Positions 35,192 through 44,707 of a DNA stretch of 64,000 nucleotides are shown here, piece by piece. This DNA comes from Lachnospiraceae bacterium. Its GTDB lineage: Bacteria; Bacillota; Clostridia; Lachnospirales; Lachnospiraceae. The notes under the pieces were generated by a model. The model was given only the letters and a program-made list of their open reading frames with translations. It was not told where the DNA came from and ran no database searches. Position numbers and translations under genes: made by a program. The number at the start of each line of letters is the position of its first letter. Position 1 is the first letter of the stretch. The stretch spans positions 79,659 to 143,658 of the forward strand of contig JAFQCK010000146.1 of NCBI GenBank assembly GCA_017416465.1, given 5' to 3'.

Positions 35192-36019
35192 TTATTCCAA
35201 CTCCAATTTTTTCGATAACATATGGTTAGTAATAAAGAAACAAACTCCAATCATAATAAATAATACAATCATTGTATATAGCATTATAAAATTAGCAGTT
35301 CCGCATACCGTACTGACTACTTCTTTTACACTATCAGCTTTTGCTACATTAACCTCAAACGTTTCAAGTTTATCCAGATAGCCCGGCATCAAATACATCA
35401 ATGTACTGGTAACCATACTTAATCCGTAATTTAATACAAAATAAAACATTACTGCTCCCGCAATTTTATGCTTACGAAACATCTGGCCTAATGAAAGCGC
35501 AGCTGAATACATTAAAAGATTTGCAAACGCCTGTAATATACAAAGAACTATTCCAATTACTATCGAACTGATTAATACCGGATAATCTCCAACAACACCA
35601 ACAGCCTTTTCAATAATTTCCATTATATCGCCAAATTCTTCAGTACCAACAAAATATAGCGCAAGTGATGCAATCATCATAATTAAACTTAAAATCATCC
35701 AAACCGAATATGTTGTTATTTTAGCTACAATATGTTCCCAGGTTTTGACAGGTATTGTGTGAGTCAGATATGCCTCATCCTTCATCATCTTATGATAAAA
35801 TCTTATCATTACAATTATTGTAACAGCAAGAGATAAACCAAATATAGATATAAAATATACTATATTAAGAAATACACCAATTACCTCTGAGATAATATTG
35901 TCAAATGGTAATATCAAACTAAATCTCGATATCAATGTAAGTAAAATAAATGCTCCATATAATATACCAAATAATTTATAAGTTTCTTTAAATTCATGTT
36001 TAATTAATTTTCCTAACAT
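35192..36019 (-). CDS. ABC transporter permease (ABC-2 like)
   Basis: 275 aa with six membrane helices. The first cytoplasmic part reads LGKLIKHEFKETYKLFGILY and the second loop MMKDEAYLTHTIPV, both typical of Lachnospiraceae ABC-2 permeases. It overlaps the upstream ATPase gene by 7 bases, so they form one exporter. Its substrate is unknown; the family includes YtrC/YtrD-like and lantibiotic-resistance transporters. Confidence 0.85.
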   Translation of the reverse strand: MLGKLIKHEFKETYKLFGILYGAFILLTLISRFSLILPFDNIISEVIGVFLNIVYFISIFGLSLAVTIIVMIRFYHKMMKDEAYLTHTIPVKTWEHIVAKITTYSVWMILSLIMMIASLALYFVGTEEFGDIMEIIEKAVGVVGDYPVLISSIVIGIVLCILQAFANLLMYSAALSLGQMFRKHKIAGAVMFYFVLNYGLSMVTSTLMYLMPGYLDKLETFEVNVAKADSVKEVVSTVCGTANFIMLYTMIVLFIMIGVCFFITNHMLSKKLELE

Positions 36020-36714
36020 CTGAATACCTCCCTAAATAAAGCATCTACAGATTTTCCTTCAATTCTTCTAATCTCATCAACCGACTTATGTAATCTTAAT
36101 TCGCCATCATGTATAAAAATAACATCATCCAACACCTGCTCTATGTCAGTAATTAAATGTGTCGAAATTACGACTGTTGCCTCAGGGTTATAATTATTAA
36201 TAATTGTATTTAATATATAATCTCTTGCTGCCGGATCAACGCCTCCAATCGGCTCATCAAGTAAATAAAGCTTTGCGTTTCTGCTCATAACCAAAATAAG
36301 CTGAACCTTCTCCTTTGTTCCTTTAGACATCGTCTTTAATTTATCTTTAGGATTTATTTTTAATGAACCTAACATATCAAATGCCTTATTTGCATCGAAG
36401 TCTTCATAAAAATCAGAAAAATACTCAATATAATCTACAGGTGTCATTGAATTATCAAGATATGTTCTCTCAGGAAGATAAGACACAATCTTTTTTGTTT
36501 CTATACCGACAGGATATCCATTAATTAATAATTCTCCTCCTGAAGGCTGTATAATTCCATTACACATTTTAATAAAAGTTGATTTTCCGCTCCCATTCGG
36601 ACCAAGCAATCCTACAAGCTTTCCCTTTTCTATTTGTAAATTCATATGATTCACTGCCATTTTTTTACCATATGCTTTAGATAAATCTCTTGTTTCTAAA
36701 ATCAATTCACTCAT
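36013..36714 (-). CDS. ABC transporter ATP-binding protein
   Basis: About 233 aa. Walker A LLGPNGSGKSTFIKM, signature region MSKGTKEKVQLIL (SKGT in place of SGGQ), Walker B KLYLLDEPIGGVDP and switch His in VVISTHLI are visible. ATG at 36714 is chosen because MSELILETRDLSKAYG is the usual N-terminus; a TTG at 36759 would add 15 residues. It lies between the GntR regulator and the permease, the YtrA-type arrangement. Confidence 0.93.
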   Translation of the reverse strand: MSELILETRDLSKAYGKKMAVNHMNLQIEKGKLVGLLGPNGSGKSTFIKMCNGIIQPSGGELLINGYPVGIETKKIVSYLPERTYLDNSMTPVDYIEYFSDFYEDFDANKAFDMLGSLKINPKDKLKTMSKGTKEKVQLILVMSRNAKLYLLDEPIGGVDPAARDYILNTIINNYNPEATVVISTHLITDIEQVLDDVIFIHDGELRLHKSVDEIRRIEGKSVDALFREVFRC

Positions 36715-36760
36715 TTTACCAACTGCCTTTCTAAAATAATTCAAGCTATTATTATTCAAA

Positions 36761-37120
36761 TCATACTAAAAACTTATTCATCATCTCTGCAATATCTTTT
36801 TTAGAATATCCCAGATTCTCCATTGTTTTTATAAATTCTTTAATCTTATCCATTGCTATATTATTTCTTGTCCTTTCAATTAAATCTTTATCCTCTGTAA
36901 TTAATCTGCCTGAGGTTCGTTGCGAATAAACAAGTCCCTCTCTCTCCAGCTCAAGCATCGCTCTTTGCATCGTATTAGGATTAACACCCGCTTCACTTGC
37001 AAACTCTCTAACAGATGGTAATCTCTCTCCCGGCTTATAAAATCCTGAAATTATCATCATCTGTATCCGCTCAAGCAACTGAGTATAAATAGGTCTTTCA
37101 TTATCAAATTCCCATGCCAC
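36761..37120 (-). CDS. GntR family regulator (YtrA subfamily)
   Basis: 119 aa, short like YtrA-type regulators. The winged helix reads PIYTQLLERIQMMIISGFYKPGERLPSVREFASEAGVNPNTMQRAM with the wing GLVYSQRTSGRLI, followed by a short helical tail. It starts with GTG after AAAGGAAG. It is the first gene of the ABC operon, and its promoter holds a perfect palindrome, so autorepression is likely. Confidence 0.93.
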   Translation of the reverse strand: MAWEFDNERPIYTQLLERIQMMIISGFYKPGERLPSVREFASEAGVNPNTMQRAMLELEREGLVYSQRTSGRLITEDKDLIERTRNNIAMDKIKEFIKTMENLGYSKKDIAEMMNKFLV

Positions 37121-37149
37121 TTAATCACTTCCTTTTACGCGTTGTATAG

Positions 37150-37171
37150 TTGTATTAATTACTTAATACAA
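37150..37171. promoter_or_regulatory. Candidate GntR operator
   Basis: TTGTATTAA, TTAC, TTAATACAA: a perfect 9-bp inverted repeat just downstream of and overlapping the -10 box of the gntR-ABC promoter. Confidence 0.7.
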
Positions 37172-37198
37172 TATAACACCCATTTTCTCTTCTGTCAA
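37170..37198 (-). promoter_or_regulatory. Promoter of the gntR-ABC operon
   Basis: On the minus strand TTGACA (37193-37198), 17 bases, TATATT (37170-37175). Confidence 0.78.
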
Positions 37199-37322
37199 GC
37201 TTTTTTTATATTTATTCAATTTTTGCTCATAGCTGCATTGTTACACAAAAAAGCAGCTCGAAAATATTTAAAACATTCTCAAGCTACTAATTAAACTATC
37301 TACTATTTTTCAAATACTATAA

Positions 37323-37502
37323 TTATTTATCTCTTAATCCTCTACAATTTTTTTCAACCAAACTTCTTGATAACATGACTTGGTGTTCACATCCTAAACA
37401 CTTTAATCTAAAATCAGCTCCAACTCTCAGTATCTCCCATTCAAAACTTCCACAAGGATGTTTTTTCTTTAGCTTTACTATCTGTCCAACCTGAAAGTCC
37501 AT
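37323..37502 (-). CDS. DUF951 family small protein
   Basis: 59 aa, short and easily missed. It reads MDFQVGQIVKLKKKHPCG, FEWEILRVGADFRLKCLGC and HQVMLSRSLVEK. This is the DUF951 pattern found throughout Firmicutes, with three Cys and a His that could bind zinc. AAAGGAG lies 9 bases before the ATG. The function is unknown. It lies alone between gntR and the chemoreceptor gene, reading toward neither. Confidence 0.93.
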   Translation of the reverse strand: MDFQVGQIVKLKKKHPCGSFEWEILRVGADFRLKCLGCEHQVMLSRSLVEKNCRGLRDK

Positions 37503-37540
37503 AAATTTTATTCTCCTTTAAGTCACATATCAATATTTTC

Positions 37541-38965
37541 TTATACTATCACAATATCTTTATTAATCAATTCTTTTGATAATTCTTTCAAATTATTCAT
37601 AGTTGTAAACATATCCTGTACATCAACTTCCAACTGATTATATACATTCTTAGCAGAATATGAATCACCAGCCTCAAGATAATCAATTATCTCTACTGCC
37701 TGTTTATGTATCGCAACATTCTTTGCTCCAAGATCTTCCCATAAAGGAACCAACTGTTCTGCAACAGGCTTTGTAAAATTATAAAAATGTCCAAATCCAC
37801 TCTTAGTAGGATCAGTCTGAATAGGCAATACCTCTCCATCAGAAACCATTGTCTTAACAGCATCTTTCCAGCCTTCAAGCACATCTTTAACTATATCCAA
37901 AGAACTAATAAATGTTTCGCCATCAATTTTATAAAATTCATCTTTAACTATATCCGAAATACTTGCACTGGCTTCCTTTAATATATCTTCAACTGCAAAA
38001 ATCGGTTTAATTGCACTTGACAATCCATCACTTACTTTTGCCAATACACCGGACTTAGCTGTTAATGTATCAATCTGTTCGTCAAGATTTGTCATCTGCG
38101 ATTCAACAACATTTACCGAACTGCTTATCTCCTCACTTGTAGCTGCTATTGTTGTAATAGCACCATTAATATTATTAAGGTTCTCTTTATTAGAACTGTT
38201 AATACCAATAACTGAAACAAGACTTGAATTAATGCTTTCTAATGAAGATACAGTACTTTCAACACTTCTTGAACTCTTACTTGATGCTTCAGCAATATTT
38301 TCTACAAATATTCCCATATCACCTGTAAGAACCTTTGTCTGTTCTGCCAACTGTCTAATCTCTTCTGCAACTACCGCAAAACCTCTACCATTCTCACCTG
38401 CTCTTGCTGCTTCAATAGATGCATTAAGTGCAAGAAGATTCGTCTGTGCCGAAATAGCATTGATACCTTCAATAACTTCATACATCTGCTGAATTACACC
38501 TAATAAGGTAGACATATCCTCCTTCATCTGTCCTGACTGCTTAATAGCTGTACCTGAAAGATTCATGATGGTATTAAGTTCAGTTTCACTCTCACCTATA
38601 CCTTTTAAAATAAGATTGCAGCTCTCTGATACATGAGTTATTGAATGAGTCAAATCTTCATGTGCATTAGCAACATCACCTGCAACACTTGCTGTTGCTT
38701 CTGAAGTCTTACTTAAGTTTGATGCCAAAGTTGATAAATCATCACTAATCACCTTGATATGATCCGCTTTATCAACTAAAGATGTATCGAGCGACCCCAT
38801 CTTCATATTAGATGCTATAAGACTCTTAACAATAGTTCCAAACTTCTTTCTTCCATTTAATAAACGACTGTATATATCTGCTAATTCCGGTGCAAGCTTA
38901 CTTGCATCCAATTTCTCCATTCGTGCAACTGCACTAATCATTTTCACATGTACTTTCTTTGCCAT
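37541..38965 (-). CDS. Soluble methyl-accepting chemotaxis-type protein
   Basis: 474 aa with no membrane helix. The long coiled coil has the signalling hairpin tip [41 protein letters not shown], which contacts CheA/CheW. The C-terminal 120 residues, with [15 protein letters not shown] and [11 protein letters not shown], resemble a chemoreceptor zinc-binding (CZB) domain, but the Cys and one His of the usual ligand set are not obvious. No other chemotaxis or flagellar genes are in the window. Confidence 0.88.
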   Translation of the reverse strand: MAKKVHVKMISAVARMEKLDASKLAPELADIYSRLLNGRKKFGTIVKSLIASNMKMGSLDTSLVDKADHIKVISDDLSTLASNLSKTSEATASVAGDVANAHEDLTHSITHVSESCNLILKGIGESETELNTIMNLSGTAIKQSGQMKEDMSTLLGVIQQMYEVIEGINAISAQTNLLALNASIEAARAGENGRGFAVVAEEIRQLAEQTKVLTGDMGIFVENIAEASSKSSRSVESTVSSLESINSSLVSVIGINSSNKENLNNINGAITTIAATSEEISSSVNVVESQMTNLDEQIDTLTAKSGVLAKVSDGLSSAIKPIFAVEDILKEASASISDIVKDEFYKIDGETFISSLDIVKDVLEGWKDAVKTMVSDGEVLPIQTDPTKSGFGHFYNFTKPVAEQLVPLWEDLGAKNVAIHKQAVEIIDYLEAGDSYSAKNVYNQLEVDVQDMFTTMNNLKELSKELINKDIVIV

Positions 38966-39220
38966 GTCCGCCCTCCGTCTATACTATTTTTTTGGTAACA
39001 TTCACGTAAAATATAGAATTATTATACAACAATTTAGTAATTTTAACAATAGTATAATCAACAAAACTTACTCATTTATCCCCTATACATTTCCCTTTAA
39101 AACGACGAAATATCGTACCAAATTTAACCTACATTCTTATATCTTTTTTTTAAAAACAATTTAATTATAATAAAATCAATCATTGTTATTACTTAAATCT
39201 TACGAAAGAAGGAAATACTT

Positions 39221-39541
39221 TTGACAGAAAGCATTATATTGGACAAAATAAAAGTACTCTGTGCAGAAAATAATTTTTCATTATATAAGCTATCAAAAGA
39301 ATCAGGTGTTCCTCTTTCAACGATAACCAGTCTTTTTTCTAATGGCAGTTTTCCTTCTATCCCGACTTTATTAAAAATTTGTACTGCTTTCCATATAACT
39401 CTAAGCGACTTTTTTTTATTAGAAGAAACTCCTGAATATATTCTTGAAGAACATAGGATACTAATCAATAAATACGAAACACTCAATATAACACAAAAAC
39501 AATATCTGGATGCGTATATCAGTGGACTATTGTTCCACTAA
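39221..39541 (+). CDS. XRE family regulator, first of a tandem pair
   Basis: 106 aa. HTH_3 domain: IKVLCAENNFSLYKLSKESGVPLSTITSLFSNG, then IPTLLKICTAFHITLSDFF. The C-terminal YETLNITQKQYLDAYISGL is shared in form with the next gene. It starts with TTG, 7-8 bases after AAGGA. It is probably a small DNA-binding regulator without a ligand domain. Confidence 0.85.
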   Translation: MTESIILDKIKVLCAENNFSLYKLSKESGVPLSTITSLFSNGSFPSIPTLLKICTAFHITLSDFFLLEETPEYILEEHRILINKYETLNITQKQYLDAYISGLLFH

Positions 39542-39649
39542 CGCCATAAAAATGGGTTTAGTTTTCAACACCCATTTTTACACCTAATAATGAGATTTTC
39601 AAAGTGCTAAACTTTACTTTAAAGAGTTTGATTTCGGAGGATTACTATA

Positions 39650-39994
39650 ATGAAGGATATTGAAAATATTGATACTTTAGCAAAGATAAAAGACATATGC
39701 GATAAACAGAATTGGTCTGTATACAAACTTGCTAAAGAAAGTGATATCCCTTATTCAAGCCTTAACAATATGTTTTTAAGAAATACTCAGCCCACAGTAA
39801 CTACATTATACAAATTATGTAGAGGTTTAAATATTACCATGTCTGAGTTCTTTTCCGATGTTGATACAAATGTAATCTCTTTAAACTCTGAAACACGAAA
39901 TATGCTTGAATTATATAACCGCCTTCCTCCGTCAAAACAAGGTATGGCGAGAGCATATATTTACGGACTTGCTGATGAGGAATTAACTCACTAA
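39650..39994 (+). CDS. XRE family regulator, second of a tandem pair
   Basis: 114 aa. HTH_3: IKDICDKQNWSVYKLAKESDIPYSSLNNMFLRN with VTTLYKLCRGLNITMSEFF, followed by LELYNRLPPSKQGMARAYIYGL. It is clearly paralogous to the previous gene and probably arose by tandem duplication. CGGAGG lies 10 bases before the ATG. It ends at its own terminator just before the opposing tRNA-Cys gene. Confidence 0.87.
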   Translation: MKDIENIDTLAKIKDICDKQNWSVYKLAKESDIPYSSLNNMFLRNTQPTVTTLYKLCRGLNITMSEFFSDVDTNVISLNSETRNMLELYNRLPPSKQGMARAYIYGLADEELTH

Positions 39995-40010
39995 TATTTA
40001 TCAAATACAA

Positions 40011-40043
40011 AAAAACTCGCAAACATTATGTTTACGAGTTTTT
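40011..40043 (+). terminator. Terminator after the tandem XRE genes
   Basis: AAAAACTCG, one mismatch, AAACAT pair with ATGTTT and CGAGTTTTT, single-base loop. A T-rich tail follows. Confidence 0.78.
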
Positions 40044-40055
40044 AATTATATATAG

Positions 40056-40126
40056 AGGCGCGAGCCGGATTTGAACCGGCGATAACGGTGTTGCAGACCG
40101 GGGCCTTACCACTTGGCGATCGCGCC
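40056..40126 (-). tRNA. tRNA-Cys (GCA)
   Basis: 71 bases. Acceptor stem GGCGCGA pairs with TCGCGCC, the D arm contains AAGTGGTAAGGC, the anticodon loop reads CTGCAAC with anticodon GCA, and the T loop is GTTCAAATC. The discriminator base is U, as expected for Cys. CCA is not encoded. Confidence 0.95.
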
Positions 40127-40244
40127 TTACTTAACTGCTATTTTTCAACAGCTATTTAATTATAGCAATGAGTGTTTATTTCGTCAAGTACTTTTTTATT
40201 ATTTCTTTCAACTCTATTTCAAAAATATATTTTAGCTAAGTATT

Positions 40245-40940
40245 TTAAAACGTCTGCATCAGATTTAGTAATAAATTATTATTATAAATAAAATTAAGAA
40301 TTTCATTAGAACTGATTGCTTCAAGAATATTACTTCCCATAGCAGTTGCACCCAATGCTGTCACCACTATTGCTGCAATCCATATTACTATTATACCCTC
40401 TGCAAGACCTATTATACCACCAAGTGTTTTATTAACAGTTCTTATAATAGGTAGTCTGGTAATCAAATTGGCAACCGTTATGATAACTCTCAAAAGTATT
40501 CTTATAGCTATAAAAAGAATCATCATCGCCAAAGAACTAATTAAAATATCAGTAAGTGCTTTCGCTATATATTCACTAAACGATTCAACTCCCATATTAA
40601 GTCTTATATCCGCCGTATTATTCTTTATTAATTTTTCTCTTATTGAAGAAGGCAGCTTCAACTCATTAATGGAATCTTTTTGGAGTTCAATGCTTGCCAT
40701 ATCCATCTCTTTTTCTATGTATTTATCAACATATTTTTCCATCTTTGAATTAATTTTATCATCTATTTTTGTATTATCTTTAATAAAATTCTCAAGTGGT
40801 TTTGCAAGCATTAAAGACAGCACAAAAGCCACTAATGACATTGCAAGCGATAATGTAATAAATACAAAACCTTTTTTACATCCATACATGTACATTATAA
40901 ATAAAAATATAATTACTCCAATCAGTATAGCAATATCCAT
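40245..40940 (-). CDS. CvpA family membrane protein
   Basis: 231 aa with four membrane helices and an internal charged, helical loop of about 70 residues after the second. The C-terminal half has LLRVIITVANLITRLPIIRTVNKTLGGIIGLAEGI, the CvpA signature. The family is linked to colicin V production and cell-envelope biology; its role in Firmicutes is not known. It is 28 bases after the DUF5711-type gene, probably in the same operon with the LysM gene. Confidence 0.88.
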   Translation of the reverse strand: MDIAILIGVIIFLFIMYMYGCKKGFVFITLSLAMSLVAFVLSLMLAKPLENFIKDNTKIDDKINSKMEKYVDKYIEKEMDMASIELQKDSINELKLPSSIREKLIKNNTADIRLNMGVESFSEYIAKALTDILISSLAMMILFIAIRILLRVIITVANLITRLPIIRTVNKTLGGIIGLAEGIIVIWIAAIVVTALGATAMGSNILEAISSNEILNFIYNNNLLLNLMQTF

Positions 40941-40967
40941 ATCCTTGGTATTCCTTTCCGCCAGGCA

Positions 40968-42107
40968 TTATTTTAGTTCAATTTCTTCTATCGCAGTATC
41001 TCCTGCAATAATAAACATATCGTCTTTTATAGGAATTAATGAATTAATCTTTTTTTCAAATGTATAATTAAATCTCTCTTTTCCCGTAAAAGAATACATT
41101 CTACACATAGCTTCATCATACATAACTACATTTTCTCCTGCAAAAGCTATATCGTTATACTTAAAATCAATTGTCTTTGAAAATATCGATTTACCTTCTG
41201 TATCATATACCTTAAGAACCTGTGCATACGCAGAATCATTACTGATATATACAATTCCAATATTATTCTCACTGAAAAATACCGACTGAATCTTATCTTC
41301 AAATTTTTCTTCATGAATAAGCTTCGGCTTCTGTTTAATATTGTAAATAGAAAACATATTGTCTCCCATAGCTACAACCGTACTATCATTAATAAAGCTT
41401 ACTTCCGGAACTATCGTGTCTTTATACTGATTAAAACCACCAACAATTCTATCAACTTCGTTTTCACCAACTGATGAATAGTTATAAAAAACCACCTTTG
41501 ACTGTGCTGTTCCCTCTGATATCGCTAAATATGAAGCTACAAGTCTTGTAGAATCATCTGATATTGATATATCAATAGGATATCCATCACCTTCAAGTAC
41601 TGTTCTTCCACTTACAAGACGAGCGCCCGATTTATCATAAAATTCTATATAATTTGCAGTTCCATCATCTAACACTGCTGCAACTACTCCTTTATCTGAC
41701 ACATCAAGTCCAACTATCGGATAAGTAGACGTAATCTTTGACAGGCTTCCATTTTTATCTATAAGATTAATCTCACTCGATTTTTTTTCGCCAATTACAA
41801 CATATTCGTTGCTCACACTTACAATAGGTGCAATAATTGAAATTGCTTTATTAAATATTTCTCTGCCTCCGGCATAATATGATATGCCATCTGTAGTATA
41901 GCCAATCATTCCATCCGCAAATTTCATATATTTGGTTTCAATGCTTCCATCAATTTCCACACTGCTTTTCACTTCAAAGCTTTCAAATACCCTATTCTTT
42001 TCGCGGCTAATACTAACATATGCCACAACAATAATAGCTACTATCAGTATGGCAGATATTATAATCGCTTTTCTTCTAAATATCATACTAAAAGAGAATT
42101 TGCTCAT
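40968..42107 (-). CDS. DUF5711-like membrane-anchored beta-propeller protein
   Basis: 379 aa. One N-terminal helix (about 13-30) is followed by an extracellular region of repeated four-strand units (GYTTDGISYYAGG, VVIGEKKSSEINLID, GVVAAVLDDGTANYIEFYD), suggesting a seven-bladed propeller. I take it as DUF5711 from its context between LysM and CvpA genes, a recurring Lachnospiraceae arrangement. Role unknown, presumably envelope-related. Confidence 0.75.
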   Translation of the reverse strand: MSKFSFSMIFRRKAIIISAILIVAIIVVAYVSISREKNRVFESFEVKSSVEIDGSIETKYMKFADGMIGYTTDGISYYAGGREIFNKAISIIAPIVSVSNEYVVIGEKKSSEINLIDKNGSLSKITSTYPIVGLDVSDKGVVAAVLDDGTANYIEFYDKSGARLVSGRTVLEGDGYPIDISISDDSTRLVASYLAISEGTAQSKVVFYNYSSVGENEVDRIVGGFNQYKDTIVPEVSFINDSTVVAMGDNMFSIYNIKQKPKLIHEEKFEDKIQSVFFSENNIGIVYISNDSAYAQVLKVYDTEGKSIFSKTIDFKYNDIAFAGENVVMYDEAMCRMYSFTGKERFNYTFEKKINSLIPIKDDMFIIAGDTAIEEIELK

Positions 42108-42172
42108 TGTATCTTACCCTTTCTACTTACAGAAAATCTTCACATTTGTTAAGTATATCACTATATAAAATA

Positions 42173-43399
42173 TTATGGAAGTAAAATTGTATCTCCCTCT
42201 TTTATAAAGTTTTCATTTTTTAAATTATTTAACTCCTTTATTTTTTCCACATTAGCCGAAGTTCCATACATTTTTATACTGATAGAATATAACGAATCTC
42301 CTGCCTTGACAACATACGTACCGGTTGTTTCTTTATTCGGAACAACACTTGGTACTGCTTCACTCGTTTGCTGTTCATTATCAATTTTTTCTGTGGATGT
42401 TAATGCTTCTGTTGTTTCTTCAGAACTTAATTCCTTTGTTATTTCTTCTTCGCTACTCATATCTTGTTCCACTTCTTTTTTCGTTGTAGCAATTTCAGGA
42501 TTAGTTCCTACTTCTACAATTTCTACACTTGATGATACTTCTGTATTTTTATTATTTTCATTCTTACTTATTCCCGCCACAACAGATTTTAATTCCTGCA
42601 TCTGTCCCGACGCATTCATAATTGCGATTGTTACCAGTAACACAGCAATAATCATAAATGATGATGCAGAATATGCAAAAGTCGGTAATAACCTTTTTTC
42701 TTTCTCTATCTCATCACTTCTGTACAACAACTTATGTACTTTTGCATTTATAAAACGTTTTTTCGTCTGCTCATAATCTTTTGGAACTTCACTTACTTCT
42801 TCGTTCATTACCATATAGGACTGCATATCCTCATTTTTCTCATAATAAATAAAATGTCCCCCACATTTTTTCATTCCACCGTCACTATAATAATAGAATG
42901 AATCCTCACATTCTATTCTATCAAGAACAAAACATATCCTATCGTTTCCCGCAAAATTATCCAGATGCATTTTTTGAATCTGTAACATATCATTTTCCAG
43001 CATTCCCGGCAATGATACAAACCATCCAAGAATTTCTACTTCTTCAAAATACATCTTTATTTCTTCGTACATTCCTGTCCAAACTTTATCGTCAAATATA
43101 ACCTCTGTATCCAATACCGGCTTTGCAAGAACTGTTCCTTTCACAAAAAAATATGTATAACCGTTACTTTTTTTAACATCACCAAGCAAAACTCCATATC
43201 GTAAATTATTACTGTTAAAATGCTTGATATATGTCATTACAAAATCTTCAACGTATATTTTTATATCTCCCGGTGAATAGTTTCCTGAACCATTTTCACT
43301 TAAAACACAGTCTCCAATCTGTCTTACATTCTTAGGAAGCTTAAGTTCTTCCTCTTTTGTAGTAACTTCTTTTTCTCCCTGATAAATAACCTCAATCAA
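42173..43399 (-). CDS. LysM-domain membrane protein with cytoplasmic N-domain
   Basis: 408 aa. About 230 N-terminal residues have no signal and contain repeated motifs (YGVLLGDVKKSNGYTYFFVKG), suggesting a JAB/MPN-like or unassigned cytosolic domain. One membrane helix (about 245-265) follows, then a Thr/Ser/Glu linker and a C-terminal LysM (TYVVKAGDSLYSISIKMYG to EGDTILLP) that should bind peptidoglycan. The type II topology would join a cytoplasmic domain to the wall. It is 66 bases upstream of the DUF5711 gene. Confidence 0.8.
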   Translation of the reverse strand: MIEVIYQGEKEVTTKEEELKLPKNVRQIGDCVLSENGSGNYSPGDIKIYVEDFVMTYIKHFNSNNLRYGVLLGDVKKSNGYTYFFVKGTVLAKPVLDTEVIFDDKVWTGMYEEIKMYFEEVEILGWFVSLPGMLENDMLQIQKMHLDNFAGNDRICFVLDRIECEDSFYYYSDGGMKKCGGHFIYYEKNEDMQSYMVMNEEVSEVPKDYEQTKKRFINAKVHKLLYRSDEIEKEKRLLPTFAYSASSFMIIAVLLVTIAIMNASGQMQELKSVVAGISKNENNKNTEVSSSVEIVEVGTNPEIATTKKEVEQDMSSEEEITKELSSEETTEALTSTEKIDNEQQTSEAVPSVVPNKETTGTYVVKAGDSLYSISIKMYGTSANVEKIKELNNLKNENFIKEGDTILLP

Positions 43400-43517
43400 C
43401 TTTTATCTCCCTTTCTTTATTAATTTTCGGTTATTGTATCATATTATCCATAATATGTATGTCGTTTTATATACGTTTATCAAAAAAGTTTTCTACAAAA
43501 TATTTCAATTATTCCTA

Positions 43518-44642
43518 TTATTTTACAATTTCAAAAGCTTCACCAATATTTTTTGCGTTACCACCCTCAACCAGTTCAAGCATTCGGCTTATGCATCCGA
43601 CATTTAAATATGGTTTAGTTAAAAACTTTTCATAATCATTTTCAAGTTTTTCTTCTATACTTTTTAATTCTTCAGTTTTTTCTTTGCAAATATTAACCTT
43701 ACCTGTAATTTCTTCTTCAATTTTAGAAATACTTTCCGAATGTTTTTCCCTAACACTCTCAATTATCTGTTTTTTCACGTTTTCTTCAAACACTTTGGTC
43801 TTTCTATTCTTTTTGTCTGTAGCTTCATTTAAGGTTTCTTCAAGCATTTTCAAATCTTCATCATATTTATCAAGACCATAGGTTTCATCTTCATCATCTT
43901 TTCTTATATTTCTTTTAATTTCCCTAATTCTTCTATTATTTTTTGCAATTTTTTCTCTATATTCACGTAGTTCTTCCAACGTTCCGGTGTCATTATCCTT
44001 TGTTAAAAGATATATAGTTATATAAATCCCAAAAAACAAAGCTGCAATAACAAACCACAAAATACCTTTTAATAAAAACCATGGATTTACAATCTTAACA
44101 ACAATATATGGTATTACAACGTATCCGATAATAAAGACCATCCATTTCATTAAAAGTTGAACAATTCCCTGATTACAATACATTAAATAATACCAGTCAT
44201 TATCACAATATCCTGGCAGATTATTTTCTTTAAGCGTTTTTCTTATATAACACTTTACTTTTGTATTTGTTTCAATCAAATCAGCCGTTTCTTCTTTTAT
44301 TCTTCTTCTTATTCCTTTTTCCTTAGCCTTATCTCTTTTACCCTTAATAGTTTTTATCTTACTATTTGTAGTTTCAATTATTCTATTTTCCTGTTCTAAT
44401 TCTGAAGATAGTGCTTTGTTTACTACCTCTTTTTCTTCTTTTTCGATACTCTTTTTTTTGTCCGTAAGCTCTTTTTCAAGTTTCTTTCCTTCACTTGATG
44501 TTAATTTTATCTCATCTATAAGCTTATCTCTTTTCTCTATTAAATCAAGCATTTCCTTGATTTCATTCGAACCGCCCGAAAAAAATTCTTCCTTCTCTTG
44601 TTCTGTAACAATAGTTACACTTGCTTTTTCATTATTCTCCAT
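43518..44642 (-). CDS. Coiled-coil membrane protein of unknown function
   Basis: 374 aa, rich in Lys and Glu. An N-terminal coiled coil (about 25-135) is followed by two or three membrane helices (about 160-215, LMKWMVFIIGYVVIPYIVVKI and ILWFVIAALFFGIYITIYLL) and a second, longer coiled coil. The membrane part contains YCDNDWYYLMYCNQG. I recognise no family. It stands alone between a LysM gene and a PTS IIC-like gene. A scaffold or tether across the membrane is conceivable. Confidence 0.65.
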   Translation of the reverse strand: MENNEKASVTIVTEQEKEEFFSGGSNEIKEMLDLIEKRDKLIDEIKLTSSEGKKLEKELTDKKKSIEKEEKEVVNKALSSELEQENRIIETTNSKIKTIKGKRDKAKEKGIRRRIKEETADLIETNTKVKCYIRKTLKENNLPGYCDNDWYYLMYCNQGIVQLLMKWMVFIIGYVVIPYIVVKIVNPWFLLKGILWFVIAALFFGIYITIYLLTKDNDTGTLEELREYREKIAKNNRRIREIKRNIRKDDEDETYGLDKYDEDLKMLEETLNEATDKKNRKTKVFEENVKKQIIESVREKHSESISKIEEEITGKVNICKEKTEELKSIEEKLENDYEKFLTKPYLNVGCISRMLELVEGGNAKNIGEAFEIVK

Positions 44643-44707
44643 ATATTAATCCTTTCTCAAATGACTGACACCGGATAATTGTAAAACTCTGATTAATATT
44701 ATCTGTT

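Noticed and set aside
40468-41067. 199-residue plus-strand frame opposite the cvpA gene
   Set aside because: Long but antisense to a convincing CvpA protein and lacking a ribosome binding site.
42306-42776. 156-residue plus-strand frame opposite the LysM gene
   Set aside because: Ser/Thr-rich only because it mirrors the Thr/Ser/Glu linker; not a gene.
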